This document shows positions 1 through 9,612 of a DNA stretch of 64,000 nt, piece by piece. Within the stretch, counting starts at the first letter, position 1; the number at the start of each line of letters is the position of its first letter. The DNA is from Neoceratodus forsteri (lineage: Eukaryota > Chordata > Ceratodontiformes > Ceratodontidae). The notes under the pieces are model-generated. The model made no database searches. It had not been told where the DNA came from and was given only the letters and a program-made list of their open reading frames with translations. The translations under genes were made by a program, and so were the position numbers. The stretch is from the NCBI GenBank assembly GCA_016271365.2, contig JADMNL010000028.1:52656001-52720000 (forward strand), given 5' to 3'.

Positions 1-14
1 GAAGCTCCCACCAA

Positions 15-1380
15 ATGTACCTCAGGTTCGAGCTGCCCTCAGGCCACTACCAATTCAGAGCAATGCCCTTCTGCCTAACTTCTGCTCCAAGGGTGTTCAC
101 AAAATGCCTGGCAGTAGTAGTTGCCTTCCTAAGGAGAAAAAGGATCTCCATAATTCCATACTTGGGTGACTGGCTCATAGTAGGCCAGTCTCCAGACCAA
201 GTCAAGTCACACCTACAGATAACTCAGCAACTGCTCACTTCTCTAGGTTTCCTTCTGAATCTTTCAAAGTCAGTTCTAGAGCCTGTGCAACTCCTCACCT
301 TCATAGGGGCAGAGCTGGATACAGTAAAAGCAAGAGCCTTCCTTCCCCTGGATAGGGCAAGGACCCTTATCTCACTGGCCTCTTCATTCACCCTCCAGGT
401 GTCTCGACCAGCAAGGCATTTTCTGCAACTCCTGGGACACATGGCTGCCTCTACAGCAGTGGTGCGGGGAGCAAGATTTCAAATGAGGGATATTCAGTTC
501 CACTTCAGAGCCTTTTGGTCTCAGAAAAGGGACCCTCTGACCAAACTAATTCCAGTGACTCGAATACCTGATCCAGGCATTACAGTGGTGGCTGGATCAG
601 GACAATCTAAGACAGGGAGTTCCTTTTGTCACTTAGTCTCATTCTCTAATCCTTACTACAGATGCCTCCCTCTTGGGGTGGGAAGCACACTTGGGACACC
701 TGACCACCCAAGGGTTGTGGTCTCCTCAGGAATCTCTGCTTCACATCAATCTATTAGAACTCAGAGCAGTGTTTCTAGCACTTCAAGCTTTTTCCAAGTC
801 TGTTCAGAACAAAGTAGTTCAGATCAGGACAGACAATACCACCACAATGTGGTATATCAACAAGCAAGAGGGCACTCGGTCTATGGCCTTGTGCACAGAG
901 GCAATGAAGTTATGGTTTCTGGCCTATTCCCTGAACACCTCTCTTACAGCAGTACACCTCCCAGGCAAGGACAATGCCCTGGAGGATGGTCTCAGCAGGA
1001 TATCTCAGGGCCATCACGAATGGTTCTTGTATCCCCTGGTTTTGAAGGTGATCTTCTCCAGATGGGGCACCCCACAAATAGATCTTTTTGCAGCCCCAGA
1101 CAATCACCAACTTCCTCTCTTCTGCTGCAGGCCCCCAGTGTTGGGCTCAGTCCCCCTGGATGCCCTAGTTCTCAATTGGGAAGGGAAGTTCCTTTATGCT
1201 TTTCCCCACTTCCCTGTCCTGTTCAAGGTGTTACTCAAAATCAGGTCTCACCCCTGCAAGGCGATTCTGATTGCTCCAGACTGGGCCAGGCAGCCCTGGT
1301 ACCCTCTCTTGTTGTCCTTAGCAGTCCACCTTCCCCTATCTCTTCCCAGGAATTACAACGTATTAACGTGCTCAGGGGAG
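15..1380 (+). pseudogene. DIRS pol, RT-RNase H-methyltransferase-like part (copy A)
   Basis: The frame opening at 15 covers the RT palm and thumb: LPSGHYQFRAMPF, then the polymerase box as YLGDWLIV. The second motif residue is Gly instead of Asp, which should abolish polymerase activity. A frameshift near 560-600 moves the reading to the frame opening at 673. That frame holds RNase H (LELRA, IRTDNTTTMWY) and the segment WGTPQIDLFAAP...ALVLNW typical of the DIRS methyltransferase-like region. In RNase H, DALSR is changed to DGLSR. The 673 frame runs without a stop to 1860, so RNase H, the methyltransferase-like part and the N-terminal recombinase share one frame. Confidence 0.88.
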
Positions 1381-2322
1381 GGTTTGGTACCCGAATCTCA
1401 AATCTCTCAATCTCAAGGCCTGGCTCTTGAAGAGTTAGAGTTTGCTGATTTGCATCTCTCTCAAGGTGTTATGGATATCCTAAAGGCTTCTCGGAAGCCT
1501 TCCACCAGAAACACTTACAACTCCAAGTGGAAGAGGTTTTCCTTATGGTGCTCTGGAAAGCATATTTCCCCAGAATCGGCTGACTTACCTACAGTCCTGG
1601 ATTATATGGTCCACTTAAACACCTTGAGGCTGAGACCAGCTACCCTAAAAGTGCATCTGGCAGCTGTGTCTGCTTTCTTATCAGCAGGTAAGCCCTCTTC
1701 TCTTTCAGCTCATCCGGTATTCTCCAAGTTTTTCAAGGGGTTGCTTCATACCTACCCTCCATTCAGGGACGCTGCCCCTGCCTGGAATCTTAATGTTTGC
1801 ATTGCTCAGTTTGTGCAACCCCCTTTGAGCCTTTGTCTTCAGCAGAGCTTAAGTACTTGACTTGGAAAACTGTGTTTCTGGTAGCCATCACTTCTGCCAG
1901 ATGCATAAGTGAATTACAAGCCTTGCCAGTGGAGCCTGATTTTATCTCCTTTCATAGAGACAAGGTGGTCCTCAGGACTAACAGGAAGTTCTTGCCTAAG
2001 GTGGTTTCAGATTTCCACCTTAATCAATCTATGTCTCTTCCTGTGTACTTCACTGACCATTCCTCCTCTGATGAGAGGAGGCTGCACAGCTTAGATGTGA
2101 AGAGAGACCTTAGTTACTACATAGAGCGTACCAAGGGTTACAGGTTTGACTCCCTCCAACTGTTCCTCACTTATGGTGAGGTTGGTAAAGGGAAACCTGC
2201 CACTAAAAGATCCATTGCCAGGTGAATTGTCTCTTGTATCCAATTTTGCTATGAAAAACTGGGTAAGGTTCCTCCCTCAGGACTGAGGGCTCACTCTACC
2301 AGAGGTACAGCTGCTTCCCTGG
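1381..2322 (+). pseudogene. DIRS tyrosine recombinase (copy A, truncated)
   Basis: The N-terminal core-binding region (SRKPSTRNTYNSKWKRFS) is in frame with the upstream RNase H. A frameshift near 1830 moves the catalytic region to another frame: LTWKTVFLVAITSARCISEL, where the box I arginine (RRISEL in copies B, C and D) is Cys. A TGA replaces the Trp of RWIVSC at 2223-2225. The HSTR motif is still readable near 2290, but the Trp/His and the nucleophilic Tyr are cut off by the foldback element at 2323. The product would have inserted a circular DNA intermediate; this copy cannot. Confidence 0.87.
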
Positions 2323-3253
2323 CTTATTTAAAGAACAGTCTGTTAGCTGAAGAAGTATCATAGAGAGAACAGAAAGGGGGTAGGCGCTTCAATATGTCTA
2401 GAAAGGGGAGGAGGAGCTTAATGTCTGATTTCAAGATTGGCAAGTGTGGATCTTTGTTATGATGTACATGGTCTATAAATATCATAGTGATTTCAAACTG
2501 TTCTCATTTTACAGTTAGAACTCATACAGCGTGAGTCACAGCGCTAGAATTAATATGGTATAAGAATTAGCAAATGTGTAATTAAGCCGTTCTTATTTTA
2601 CTATAGAAGCTGCACTCTGAGAGTTAATGTTCCTGAAATAATATGATGTCATTCATGCTAAATTCATGGTTATATTTGTAAAATGCAAGGGAAACGGGAT
2701 GCTCACGTTTTCTCTCTTTAAGCATTTTGGAAATTTAAAAAAGGAGCTGGTCTGGCTCAGTATCTGTTAACTATAACTGTTTCTATATAACTTTCTTTTT
2801 CTTTTTTCTTTTTGGATGCTAGGAGGAAGGGGAAGGGTTATCGCAACATAATGTGTAATATGTGTGTTCCTGCTGGAAAGCAGGGGAAGGGGACTCTTGC
2901 CTGCCTGACAGGTAGGTTGTTTGTGATGAGAATGAAACAGGCACTTTTTTATGTTTACTTGCTGGGTCTTTTAGACCCTTATACAGTTTTTCTGGGGAGG
3001 AATCGGTAGACATATTTAAAAAAAATGTTGCGATAACCATGAATGAGCTGTATGAGTTTTAACTATAAAATGAGAACAGTTTGAAATCACTATGATATTT
3101 ATAGACCATGTACATCATAACAAAGATCCACACTTGTCAATCTTGAAATCAGACATTAAGCCCCTCCTCCCCTTCCTAGACATATTGAAGAGCCTACCCC
3201 CTTTCTGTTCTCTCTATGATACTTCTTCAGCTAACAGACTGTTCTTTAAATAA
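2323..3253. mobile_element. Foldback / long-TIR DNA transposon (non-autonomous)
   Basis: About 200 bp at 2323-2527 recur in inverted orientation at 3056-3253, beginning TTATTTAAAGAACAG and ending with its complement. The arms are close to identical over most of their length. The interior has no convincing coding region. A target duplication cannot be assigned because the sequence outside the arms changes from DIRS copy A to an L1-like remnant; TTAA within the arm ends is one possibility. The superfamily is therefore open. Confidence 0.75.
2836..3038. repeat. Nested inverted repeat inside the foldback element
   Basis: GGTTATCGCAACAT at 2836-2849 is exactly complementary to ATGTTGCGATAACC at 3025-3038. 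This gives a second pair of arms around about 175 bp, inside the larger foldback element. It may be a smaller nested element or a subterminal structure. Confidence 0.65.
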
Positions 3254-5230
3254 GACCAGCAGTTTGATTGATTTTTAAAATCTTCAGTGCATCTTCTGGT
3301 GACTCAAAGAACAGGCCGACTCCATCAATAAGAACTTTAAGTCTGGCGGGTGGGAGTAAGGACACTTTTATGTTATTTTCCCAGAGTTTTTTCCTATGTA
3401 AAACAACTTTAATCATGGAAAATTGAGAGCGATGCTCCCAACATGATGACCCACTTTTTTTATGGTCAACTGACATAATTAAGTCTTCATATTATGATTT
3501 GCAGAGCTTCACTATAATGGGTCTGGGGGGCCTGAACCTGTATTAGCGCTATAGCCTCTGTGTATGCAAATAACTTCTGTATGGATTTTATCAGGGTCAG
3601 CATCGAGGAAATCAGCCACCACTTGATTTAATGATTCACATAAAGTCTTTTGTGAATCCCTGATTTCTGGGACCCCAATTAAGCGTATGTTCTTCCTATG
3701 TGCTCGAGTTTCAAAGTCTGTCAGTTTATTTTGTGAATCCCTTTGGGCCTTTTGTAATACATCCACCTGTTGTTCCAAGGGGAGAACCATGTCCTCCAAA
3801 TCTGAGATTCATTGTTGCACTTGCAGTAGGTCTGAGTTTAACTCGTGGTTTTCTTTTAACAAACATGTAAGTATGTTGAACTGGTTTATTTTTCATTCCA
3901 TCCTCACCATTTTTTCAATTTTGGCTTCTGTTTTTTCTAAGTTTTGCAGAAAGAGATTGGCCCATCCTTGATTCTAAACCCTCATTTTCAGTATTTTCTT
4001 CTGATTTATCAGGCAAAGTAATGCTGTTCCCCACTTGTTGTTTAAGCCTAGTTTGAGACCAGGGGTTCAGTTAATTTATTTTGTTGTAGAAGTCAAATAC
4101 TTCCATGAGTCAAAATCTGGGAGTCATTCCATTTTTTTGAAGTCAAAATACTTCCCAGATCCCACAATTTTAAAGAGCAACTTTCCCGGTCCTTTTGACT
4201 TTCATGCATAAATTACCCCTTCTTGCATTGATTCTGGAATTGTATTTCATTACTGCATGCTGCAGTTAATCTTTGCATTCTGAGGTGCTAAAAACTACAG
4301 GGTGTACCAGAGCTTCTATAGCAAGCCTGGTGTTGCTCTGGATCCAGGGTTGTACTGCTGACATCACTATAGGGCAGAGTCAATTTAACAAAAAAGAAAC
4401 AAACTAACAAGGCATTTAGATTTTGGCATAATTCATTGCTTGGGTAAGGAGGAACACAGTATGTACGCAGAGTACTGGTAGTTTTCCCTTGCAACACTGT
4501 TGCAACTGCATGGTACTGCACAGTGTGAGTCACTCCTCTGCCCGATAGTGATGTCATCAGGAGATAGCAGCCCAGCAACTGAACAGCAAAGGCAAGTGCT
4601 GCAGGGCTCCAAAACAAATCCAAATTATGAAAGGCAGAGTAAATCTTGACCAAAAATAACAAATGCACACTCTCTACCGGGTCTAGTACTGCAAATAATG
4701 ACTACAAGCTAACATTTTTGGACCATCAGGAAAGTTGTTCTTTAAAGCCAGTTTTCTAAGAAGGAATAATTTTTGCATGTTAATACAAATAGTGGCAAAA
4801 TATAATTTATTTTAGAAAATTTCATAATTTCTTAACTTCTATGCCTTCAGTTTTGGAAGTCATCCAATTTTGATTTTTACATTTGGAAGTCAATGACTTC
4901 TTCCCCCTTTATTTTGGAAGTTTTTGCCTTATTTTTGGGAGTTAAATACTCCCAAAATGGAGATAACTGAAGCCTTGTTTGAGACTCATCTTTCTCCGTA
5001 TAATGTAGTTGTTTTGGAGCAGTTACATTTAACATAGTGCCCAAATAATTAAAATTAACAGTACCTGAAATGGGTGTTTATTTCAAATCTGCAGATGAAA
5101 TACGGTCCTCAGCTCGAGGGCTGTTGTTGGCATCTTGCAGCATTTCTTTAATAGGAGCTGACCCCCTTCCAGGTGAAGCAGGCATTTCTAACACACCTTA
5201 GGGAACAGGCTCCATTTCAGGCAGGACAAC
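3246..5230 (-). pseudogene. L1-like LINE ORF1 remnant (split)
   Basis: On the minus strand, 3799-3512 reads an L1 ORF1-type RNA-recognition region (NIRLIGVPE, with the preceding DFETRAHRK). 3476-3246 holds the C-terminal domain (PARLKVLIDGVGLFF, then a SPEDALKIL tract). Upstream, 3971-3800 is a heptad-like Leu/Glu-rich stretch consistent with the coiled coil. The likely N-terminal part continues at 5230-4978, beyond a hAT-like insertion at 4060-4977. Stops and frameshifts are present throughout. The protein would be the RNA-binding chaperone of an L1-clade element. No ORF2 from this copy is present; its 3' side is lost at the foldback element. Confidence 0.75.
4060..4977. mobile_element. hAT-like MITE with 8-bp target duplication
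   Basis: The element starts CAGGGGTTCAGTTA and ends TAACTGAAGCCTTG, so the ends form imperfect terminal inverted repeats. It is flanked by the identical 8-bp sequence TTTGAGAC at 4052-4059 and 4978-4985. An 8-bp duplication and a CAGGG-type end are characteristic of hAT transposons. Short motifs such as GAAGTCAAA recur inside in both orientations. There is no transposase frame, so it would depend on a hAT transposase supplied elsewhere. It interrupts an L1-like ORF1. Confidence 0.8.
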
Positions 5231-5251
5231 ACTCACTGTTACTCCTTCAGG

Positions 5252-5283
<32 letters not shown>

Positions 5284-5285
5284 TC
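5252..5285. repeat. (CTTT)n microsatellite
   Basis: An uninterrupted run of about eight CTTT units just beyond the N-terminal side of the L1-like ORF1 remnant. Confidence 0.95.
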
Positions 5286-5667
5286 ATCTCAACCTCCAGT
5301 TTTTCTTTTACCTAAGCAATGTTTTACATCATTTTGAAGAAAAAATTGGGTCTGCCAAGATGTTTTAGTTGCTAGACTCTGCCTTTTCTGTATTAGTTGG
5401 TGAAGACAATGTCCTTGTTGAGAAAAGTTCAGTTGGGTAGGGTTTGATTTATGTTTATTAGCTTTCAGATAGATTGTGTTGCCCATTTGGTACCTGAATG
5501 GCAGTGTGCAGAGGCTGAGAAATGGAAATAGCAACAGTACAGTACTTTGAGCACAAACTGGAACCATAGTCAGATTGCATGCAGAAAAAGTTAGATCTGA
5601 TTCGACAATATAAGCTCTCATATGTTTATTTTCCAAACAAGACACTGTGTATACATACATACATACA
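5286..5667. other. Unassigned sequence
   Basis: No recognisable coding or mobile sequence. The only clear structure is a short (ACAT)n run at about 5653-5667. An open frame on the minus strand here has no recognisable domain and is probably chance. Confidence 0.5.
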
Positions 5668-6142
5668 TTTGTTGTGGAGATATCAAGTGGTGCAGTTTAC
5701 ATTTTGCAGAGAGCATTTTGCATTGTGGTAGTGGCTTGAAATTTATAGGGTAGCTAGCCTTACTGCCAGGGGCATACTTTTCAGTTGTTAGGTGTGTGTT
5801 AAATGTAAACAGGTGCAGAATTCTGCAACTCTGATGAATGAAAATCTCAAACTTTAAAATGTCATATCTCGGACACGGTTTGGTCTTTTAAATTGAAATT
5901 TGGAGGGTGTTGAGGGGATGTCCTGTACATGTGAATTACGGTATTTAGGAGTTGGGAAATTTAATTTGCTGTAGAGATATTGCATGATGTACTTTACATT
6001 TTGCATATAATGTTTTGCATTATGGTAGTGGCTTCACATTTATAGGGTACCTAGCCTTACTGCCATGGAGGTAATTTTCAGTGGTTAGGTGTCTGACATG
6101 TAAACAGGTGTGGAATTATGCACTCTGATGAATAAAACTTTG
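5668..6142 (+). repeat. Direct duplication, about 175-bp units
   Basis: The stretch at about 5668-5850 recurs in the same orientation at about 5966-6142. Shared blocks include TTTATAGGGTA, CTAGCCTTACTGCCA and TGTAAACAGGTG. The units are about 80 percent alike by eye and offset by about 297 bp, with unrelated sequence between. No protein is implied. Confidence 0.75.
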
Positions 6143-6259
6143 TTTTATTTTGAAGTGGTGGGAGCGTGGGACCCAAAGGGCACCACACTCCCAACCATAT
6201 GCCCTCCCAGCAGTACATATGATATTCAGTACTTGTACTGTTATGTTAGGCAGAAATTT

Positions 6260-6296
6260 GCAAGTTGGTGGGAGTGCAGGGCCCCCACCAACTTGC
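6260..6296. repeat. Perfect hairpin, 13-bp arms
   Basis: GCAAGTTGGTGGG is followed after 11 bases by its exact complement CCCACCAACTTGC. It lies just outside a larger palindrome and may be part of the same foldback sequence. Confidence 0.8.
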
Positions 6297-6329
6297 GCAA
6301 CTTTCTACTTTTCTATCCTTTCTCAAAAA

Positions 6330-6710
6330 GCAAGGAAACTCTATTCAAAAAACATTGTTAATGCATCATTTAGTGTTAAAACACAAAAAGTAAGGAAATG
6401 AGACCTTTAGAGTTGCCCCTCCCCCTTGTGTACCCTCCCACCATCCCGAGATTGACAGACGACAGAGTGTGTCATTGGGGTTGTGAGGCCTAAATGTCAC
6501 CCCATTCTTCTTTACTGTGGCTTGTGAATATCATTACACATGGAATGGGGTGACATTTAGGCCTCACAACCCCAATGGCACACCACGTCATCTGTCAATC
6601 TCGGGAGGATGGGGGTACGGGGGGAAGGGGCAACCCTAAAGGTCTCATTTCCTTACTTTCTGTGTTTTAACCCTAAATGATGTATTAATGAAGTTTTTTG
6701 CATAGAATAT
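6330..6710. mobile_element. Palindromic MITE-like element
   Basis: Two arms of about 170 bp (about 6330-6507 and 6543-6710) are complementary around a spacer of about 35 bases. Shared arm blocks include AAGTAAGGAAATGAGACC with GGTCTCATTTCCTTACTT, and TGAGGCCTAAATGTCACC with its complement. Such near-complete palindromes are typical of foldback MITEs. No target duplication could be fixed and no coding capacity is visible. Confidence 0.7.
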
Positions 6711-6730
6711 ATATATATATATATATATAT
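6707..6730. repeat. (AT)n microsatellite
   Basis: A pure AT dinucleotide run at the right edge of the palindromic element. Confidence 0.95.
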
Positions 6731-6795
6731 GTCTTTTTAGTAGTTTCAAAACTTTGAAAGCATTGTTGTTAATAATGCATTTAGTTGTTTAACCA

Positions 6796-6980
6796 GGAGT
6801 TGCACACTAAGCTGAAAGCTTTTCTACAGGTGCAACCTGGGTGCAAAGGGAAGTTAAGTGACTTGCTCAGGGTCATACAGTATGCAAGTGGAAACTGTGG
6901 GATTCAAACCCAGGTCTGGTCTGCTGGATGTCACCAGATTTGCAGCTCAGAGCCTTAAACCACTGCGCTATACAGAAATA
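6796..6980 (-). mobile_element. MIR-like tRNA-derived SINE, copy 1
   Basis: Read on the minus strand it begins in a tRNA-like head whose B-box-like part is GGGTTTGAATCC. It continues with TGACCCTGAGCAAGTCACTT, a core resembling MIR/CORE-SINEs. The same unit occurs at about 36.1 and 39.5 kb. This copy carries a short extra segment near the middle (GTCTGCTGGATGTCACC region), probably a partial duplication. Confidence 0.75.
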
Positions 6981-7584
6981 CATTCGAAATTTCATTTTTT
7001 AAATCTCTTTACAGTTAAACATGCAGTTTCATGTGAGGGCACATTTTTTGGGGGAGGGGGTTCAAATTATTTTAATCATGGGCACAGTACTTGGTAAACA
7101 CAGACATTTGATGATAAAGTGTATTTTTTCTTTAAGGTTTGAGAAGTATGTATTACATATGTGTGGCAGTGTTGTAAATGGGACTGGGGAATGAATAATG
7201 GTTAAGTGCCTAGAATTTTTATTTAATATAATTGAGTTTATATGTGGCAAGTAGGTAGGGGATAGTGTTTAGAATGTGGCAGTAGGACAGATGTGTTAGG
7301 ATAAATATATGCTGTCTTGCAAATAAGAAAAAATTGTAAAGGATACATTTTGCAAAACAGTGATATATATCATAGGGGTTTCTTTCATATATTGTTGGAA
7401 GAAATAGCTATGACTCATTCTGTACTATCAGTAAAAGGAGAGAAGAAAACACTGAACAAGAAAACAACTGGCGATTTTAAAAGCTATTTTGATCAGAGCT
7501 GGCATTAAAAAAAAATCTCAACTGTATTTTTTATTTTATTTTATCAGGGACACTAGAAACGGGATGTTGACACATCAGTAAGCA
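6981..7584. other. Unassigned AT-rich sequence
   Basis: No recognisable gene or mobile element. It has several short A/T runs and a G-rich patch near 7045-7060. Small open frames here lack recognisable features. Confidence 0.5.
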
Positions 7585-7594
7585 CTAATGCCAT

Positions 7595-8054
7595 GTCAGC
7601 ATGGCTCAATTGGTAGTACATCCACCTCTGGACCAGAAGGTTGTGAGTTCTCGTCCCACACCAGGATTGGACTTGCACCTAAAAATCGCTGGCATCCGAG
7701 TGCAGTATTGGGGGTGCTGTACTGCTGGGGTGTGCCATCCTTCAGATGAGATGTTAAACCAAGGTCCCTTCTGCCCATCCTGGTGTTGTCCTGGTGGGTG
7801 CCGAGGAGGAAGTAAAAGAACCCAGGGCACTCTTTGCAAAGAGTAGGGAACATTCCCGGTGCCCTGGCCAACATTCCCCTTCCCATAAACTGGTTTATGC
7901 TATTATCCAGACTGTGTGTGGGTGATGATGTGCGATATGGCCACCACCACACATTCAGTCACTTCACTACCAGTCTAGCATTGCTTGTAAAGCACTTTGG
8001 GATACACTGTGTATAAAAAGCGCTACATAAATGCTGATTCTTCTTCTTCTTCTT
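7595..8054 (+). mobile_element. tRNA-derived SINE, full length, with 10-bp target duplication
   Basis: The first 72 bases resemble a tRNA: an A-box-like GGCTCAATTGGTAGTACAT, then GAAGGTTGTGAGTTC near the B box. They are followed by a core (CAGATGAGATGTTAAACC, CGGTGCCCTGGCCAAC) and a LINE-type 3' end (AAAGCGCTACATAAATGC) with a (TTC)n tail. CTAATGCCAT occurs exactly on both sides (7585-7594 and 8055-8064), which fixes the ends. The copy is therefore complete, and the exact duplication suggests it is not extremely old. It would be transcribed by RNA polymerase III and mobilised by a partner LINE. Confidence 0.9.
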
Positions 8055-8064
8055 CTAATGCCAT

Positions 8065-8737
8065 TCGTCTGTGTTAGGGAAGTTGCGGGTGGAGTTGTCT
8101 TGCACATGTTGAAATATACTAGCTGCAATTAACAATTACTTGTAGAAGCAAAAGGCTGGGTGTTTTGTTTTCCTACTTTCTTTTCACTTATATTATAGAC
8201 TGAGCCAGGAAAAAGGTAAGACTGAAGAGATCAGAGCTGACATTAAAAATGTGATGTTCCTAAGGTCTGTTGCATGCACTATGCTTTCATTTTCATGGGA
8301 GGGGCATGAGGTGGATCTATCATGTTGGAACAACTGACTATCAGAGCTGCCATCCCCCTGGATATGCCATTTATCACTCATTTAAATATAACAAATGTAG
8401 TTTCACATTTTTACTATGAGGGAACCAAGAAAATTAACCAGTATGGTTGACAAATACATTGACGGATACCTGTGAATGAGTGGGGAAGGGGAGTTTTTCT
8501 AACATTCCTGGTGGTTTTATACTCCCTGGAACCTGCTATTCAGGTTTTTTTATCGCATCTTGTCCCAGGCAATCTTCCCAGAATGCAGTTTGCGCTATTG
8601 TTTAATAGCTCCGGGTGGAGGCTAGTGTCTTGTTACATTGTCTTTTGTTTCAAATAAACCACAGACATCATGGCAGCCAAATGAGACACACTTTGAGTCT
8701 TAGGGTATATACAGCATAATTAATAAGCATTCATATG
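8065..8737. other. Unassigned sequence
   Basis: I see no gene, RNA or clear element here. The region is of ordinary composition with no long open frame. Confidence 0.5.
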
Positions 8738-9069
8738 CATAATCTTTCCATTCATGTTATTGCTAGTCATACTGTAGCTAACTTGGCTTGAGGAAGGGTT
8801 AACATGATCAGAACCCATTAGCAATTGAGATGTATATGCAGCAAATAAGTCCAGATCCACTAACTTACCTACAACTGTTAAGTGTCACAGTTTGCATTTT
8901 CTTCTTGAAATGGCTACTTTTGCATTTATGTTTATTTTAAAATATTTAATATTCTGACCATGTGGTTATGTCATGGACCATAACTGATCTCCAGTCTTAA
9001 CCCCCCCACCCCAACTTGCATAGAAGATAGTGCTTGTAGACAAATCTAATCATTTTGCCACTGTGGTCT

Positions 9070-9104
<35 letters not shown>
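9070..9104. repeat. (GT)n microsatellite
   Basis: An uninterrupted GT run inside the first minisatellite unit; shorter GT runs recur in every unit of the duplicated block. Confidence 0.95.
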
Positions 9105-9107
<3 letters not shown>

Positions 9108-9359
9108 TTTGATTCAGTTGCTTGTGTCTTGCATAGAAAACAGTGCTTGTAGACAATCTAATCATTTTGCAGTTGTGTTCTGCTCTGTGTGTGAGTGTGT
9201 GTGTGCATGTGTGTTCCTCTGCGGCTGTTCTTGCAACCTAGGAAAGGTAGAAATGATGAGGTATCTCCTCCCTATTCCTGGATGCAAATTCAATACACCC
9301 TGGGAACACCTGCCTGCTGAATAAGGTAAGGTTGCAGGAACCCAGGGAATGATTACAGA

Positions 9360-9612
9360 GGGAGGGTCAAATGGGCATCAAAATGGAAAGGGATTTTGGG
9401 GTAATAATATTGGATGACCTAAAGGTGGCTAAACAATGTACCAAAGCTGTGAGGAGAGGCTGCAGAATGCTGTAGTGCACAGGGACAGGTATTACCTGCA
9501 GAAGGAAGGAGGTGGTGATGCCACTGTGTAGATCACTGGTGAGGCCTCATTTGGAATATGATGTCCAGTTCTGGAAGCCGCATTTCCATCATGCAACTTT
9601 AAATCACAAATG
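9360..9612 (+). pseudogene. CR1-like LINE RT fragment
   Basis: The reading includes the ERDFGVI-like and DDLKVAKQC tract and then SLVRPHLEYDVQFWKPHF. This is the C-terminal reverse transcriptase region of CR1-group LINEs, also seen at 15.5-15.7 and 34.9-35.1 kb. Both ends are truncated. Confidence 0.8.

Larger units (their letters stand above)
1..2322 (+). mobile_element. DIRS-type retrotransposon copy A (partial, family 2)
   Basis: This is the 3' two thirds of a DIRS-like tyrosine-recombinase retrotransposon whose left end lies outside the window. It carries reverse transcriptase, RNase H, a methyltransferase-like segment and a tyrosine recombinase in the order seen in copies C, D and E. 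At the nucleotide level it is visibly closest to copy D (48.9-51.3 kb). It stops abruptly inside the recombinase, just after the HSTR motif, where a foldback element begins. The ICR and right terminal repeat are missing. Several stops and frameshifts show it is inactive. Confidence 0.9.

Noticed and set aside
5289..5660. 123-codon minus-strand frame near the (CTTT)n repeat
   Set aside because: No recognisable motif, composition is unremarkable and no neighbouring parts continue it.
7595..7670. A functional tRNA gene
   Set aside because: The tRNA-like head is followed by a SINE core, LINE-type tail and target duplication. The B box is degenerate.
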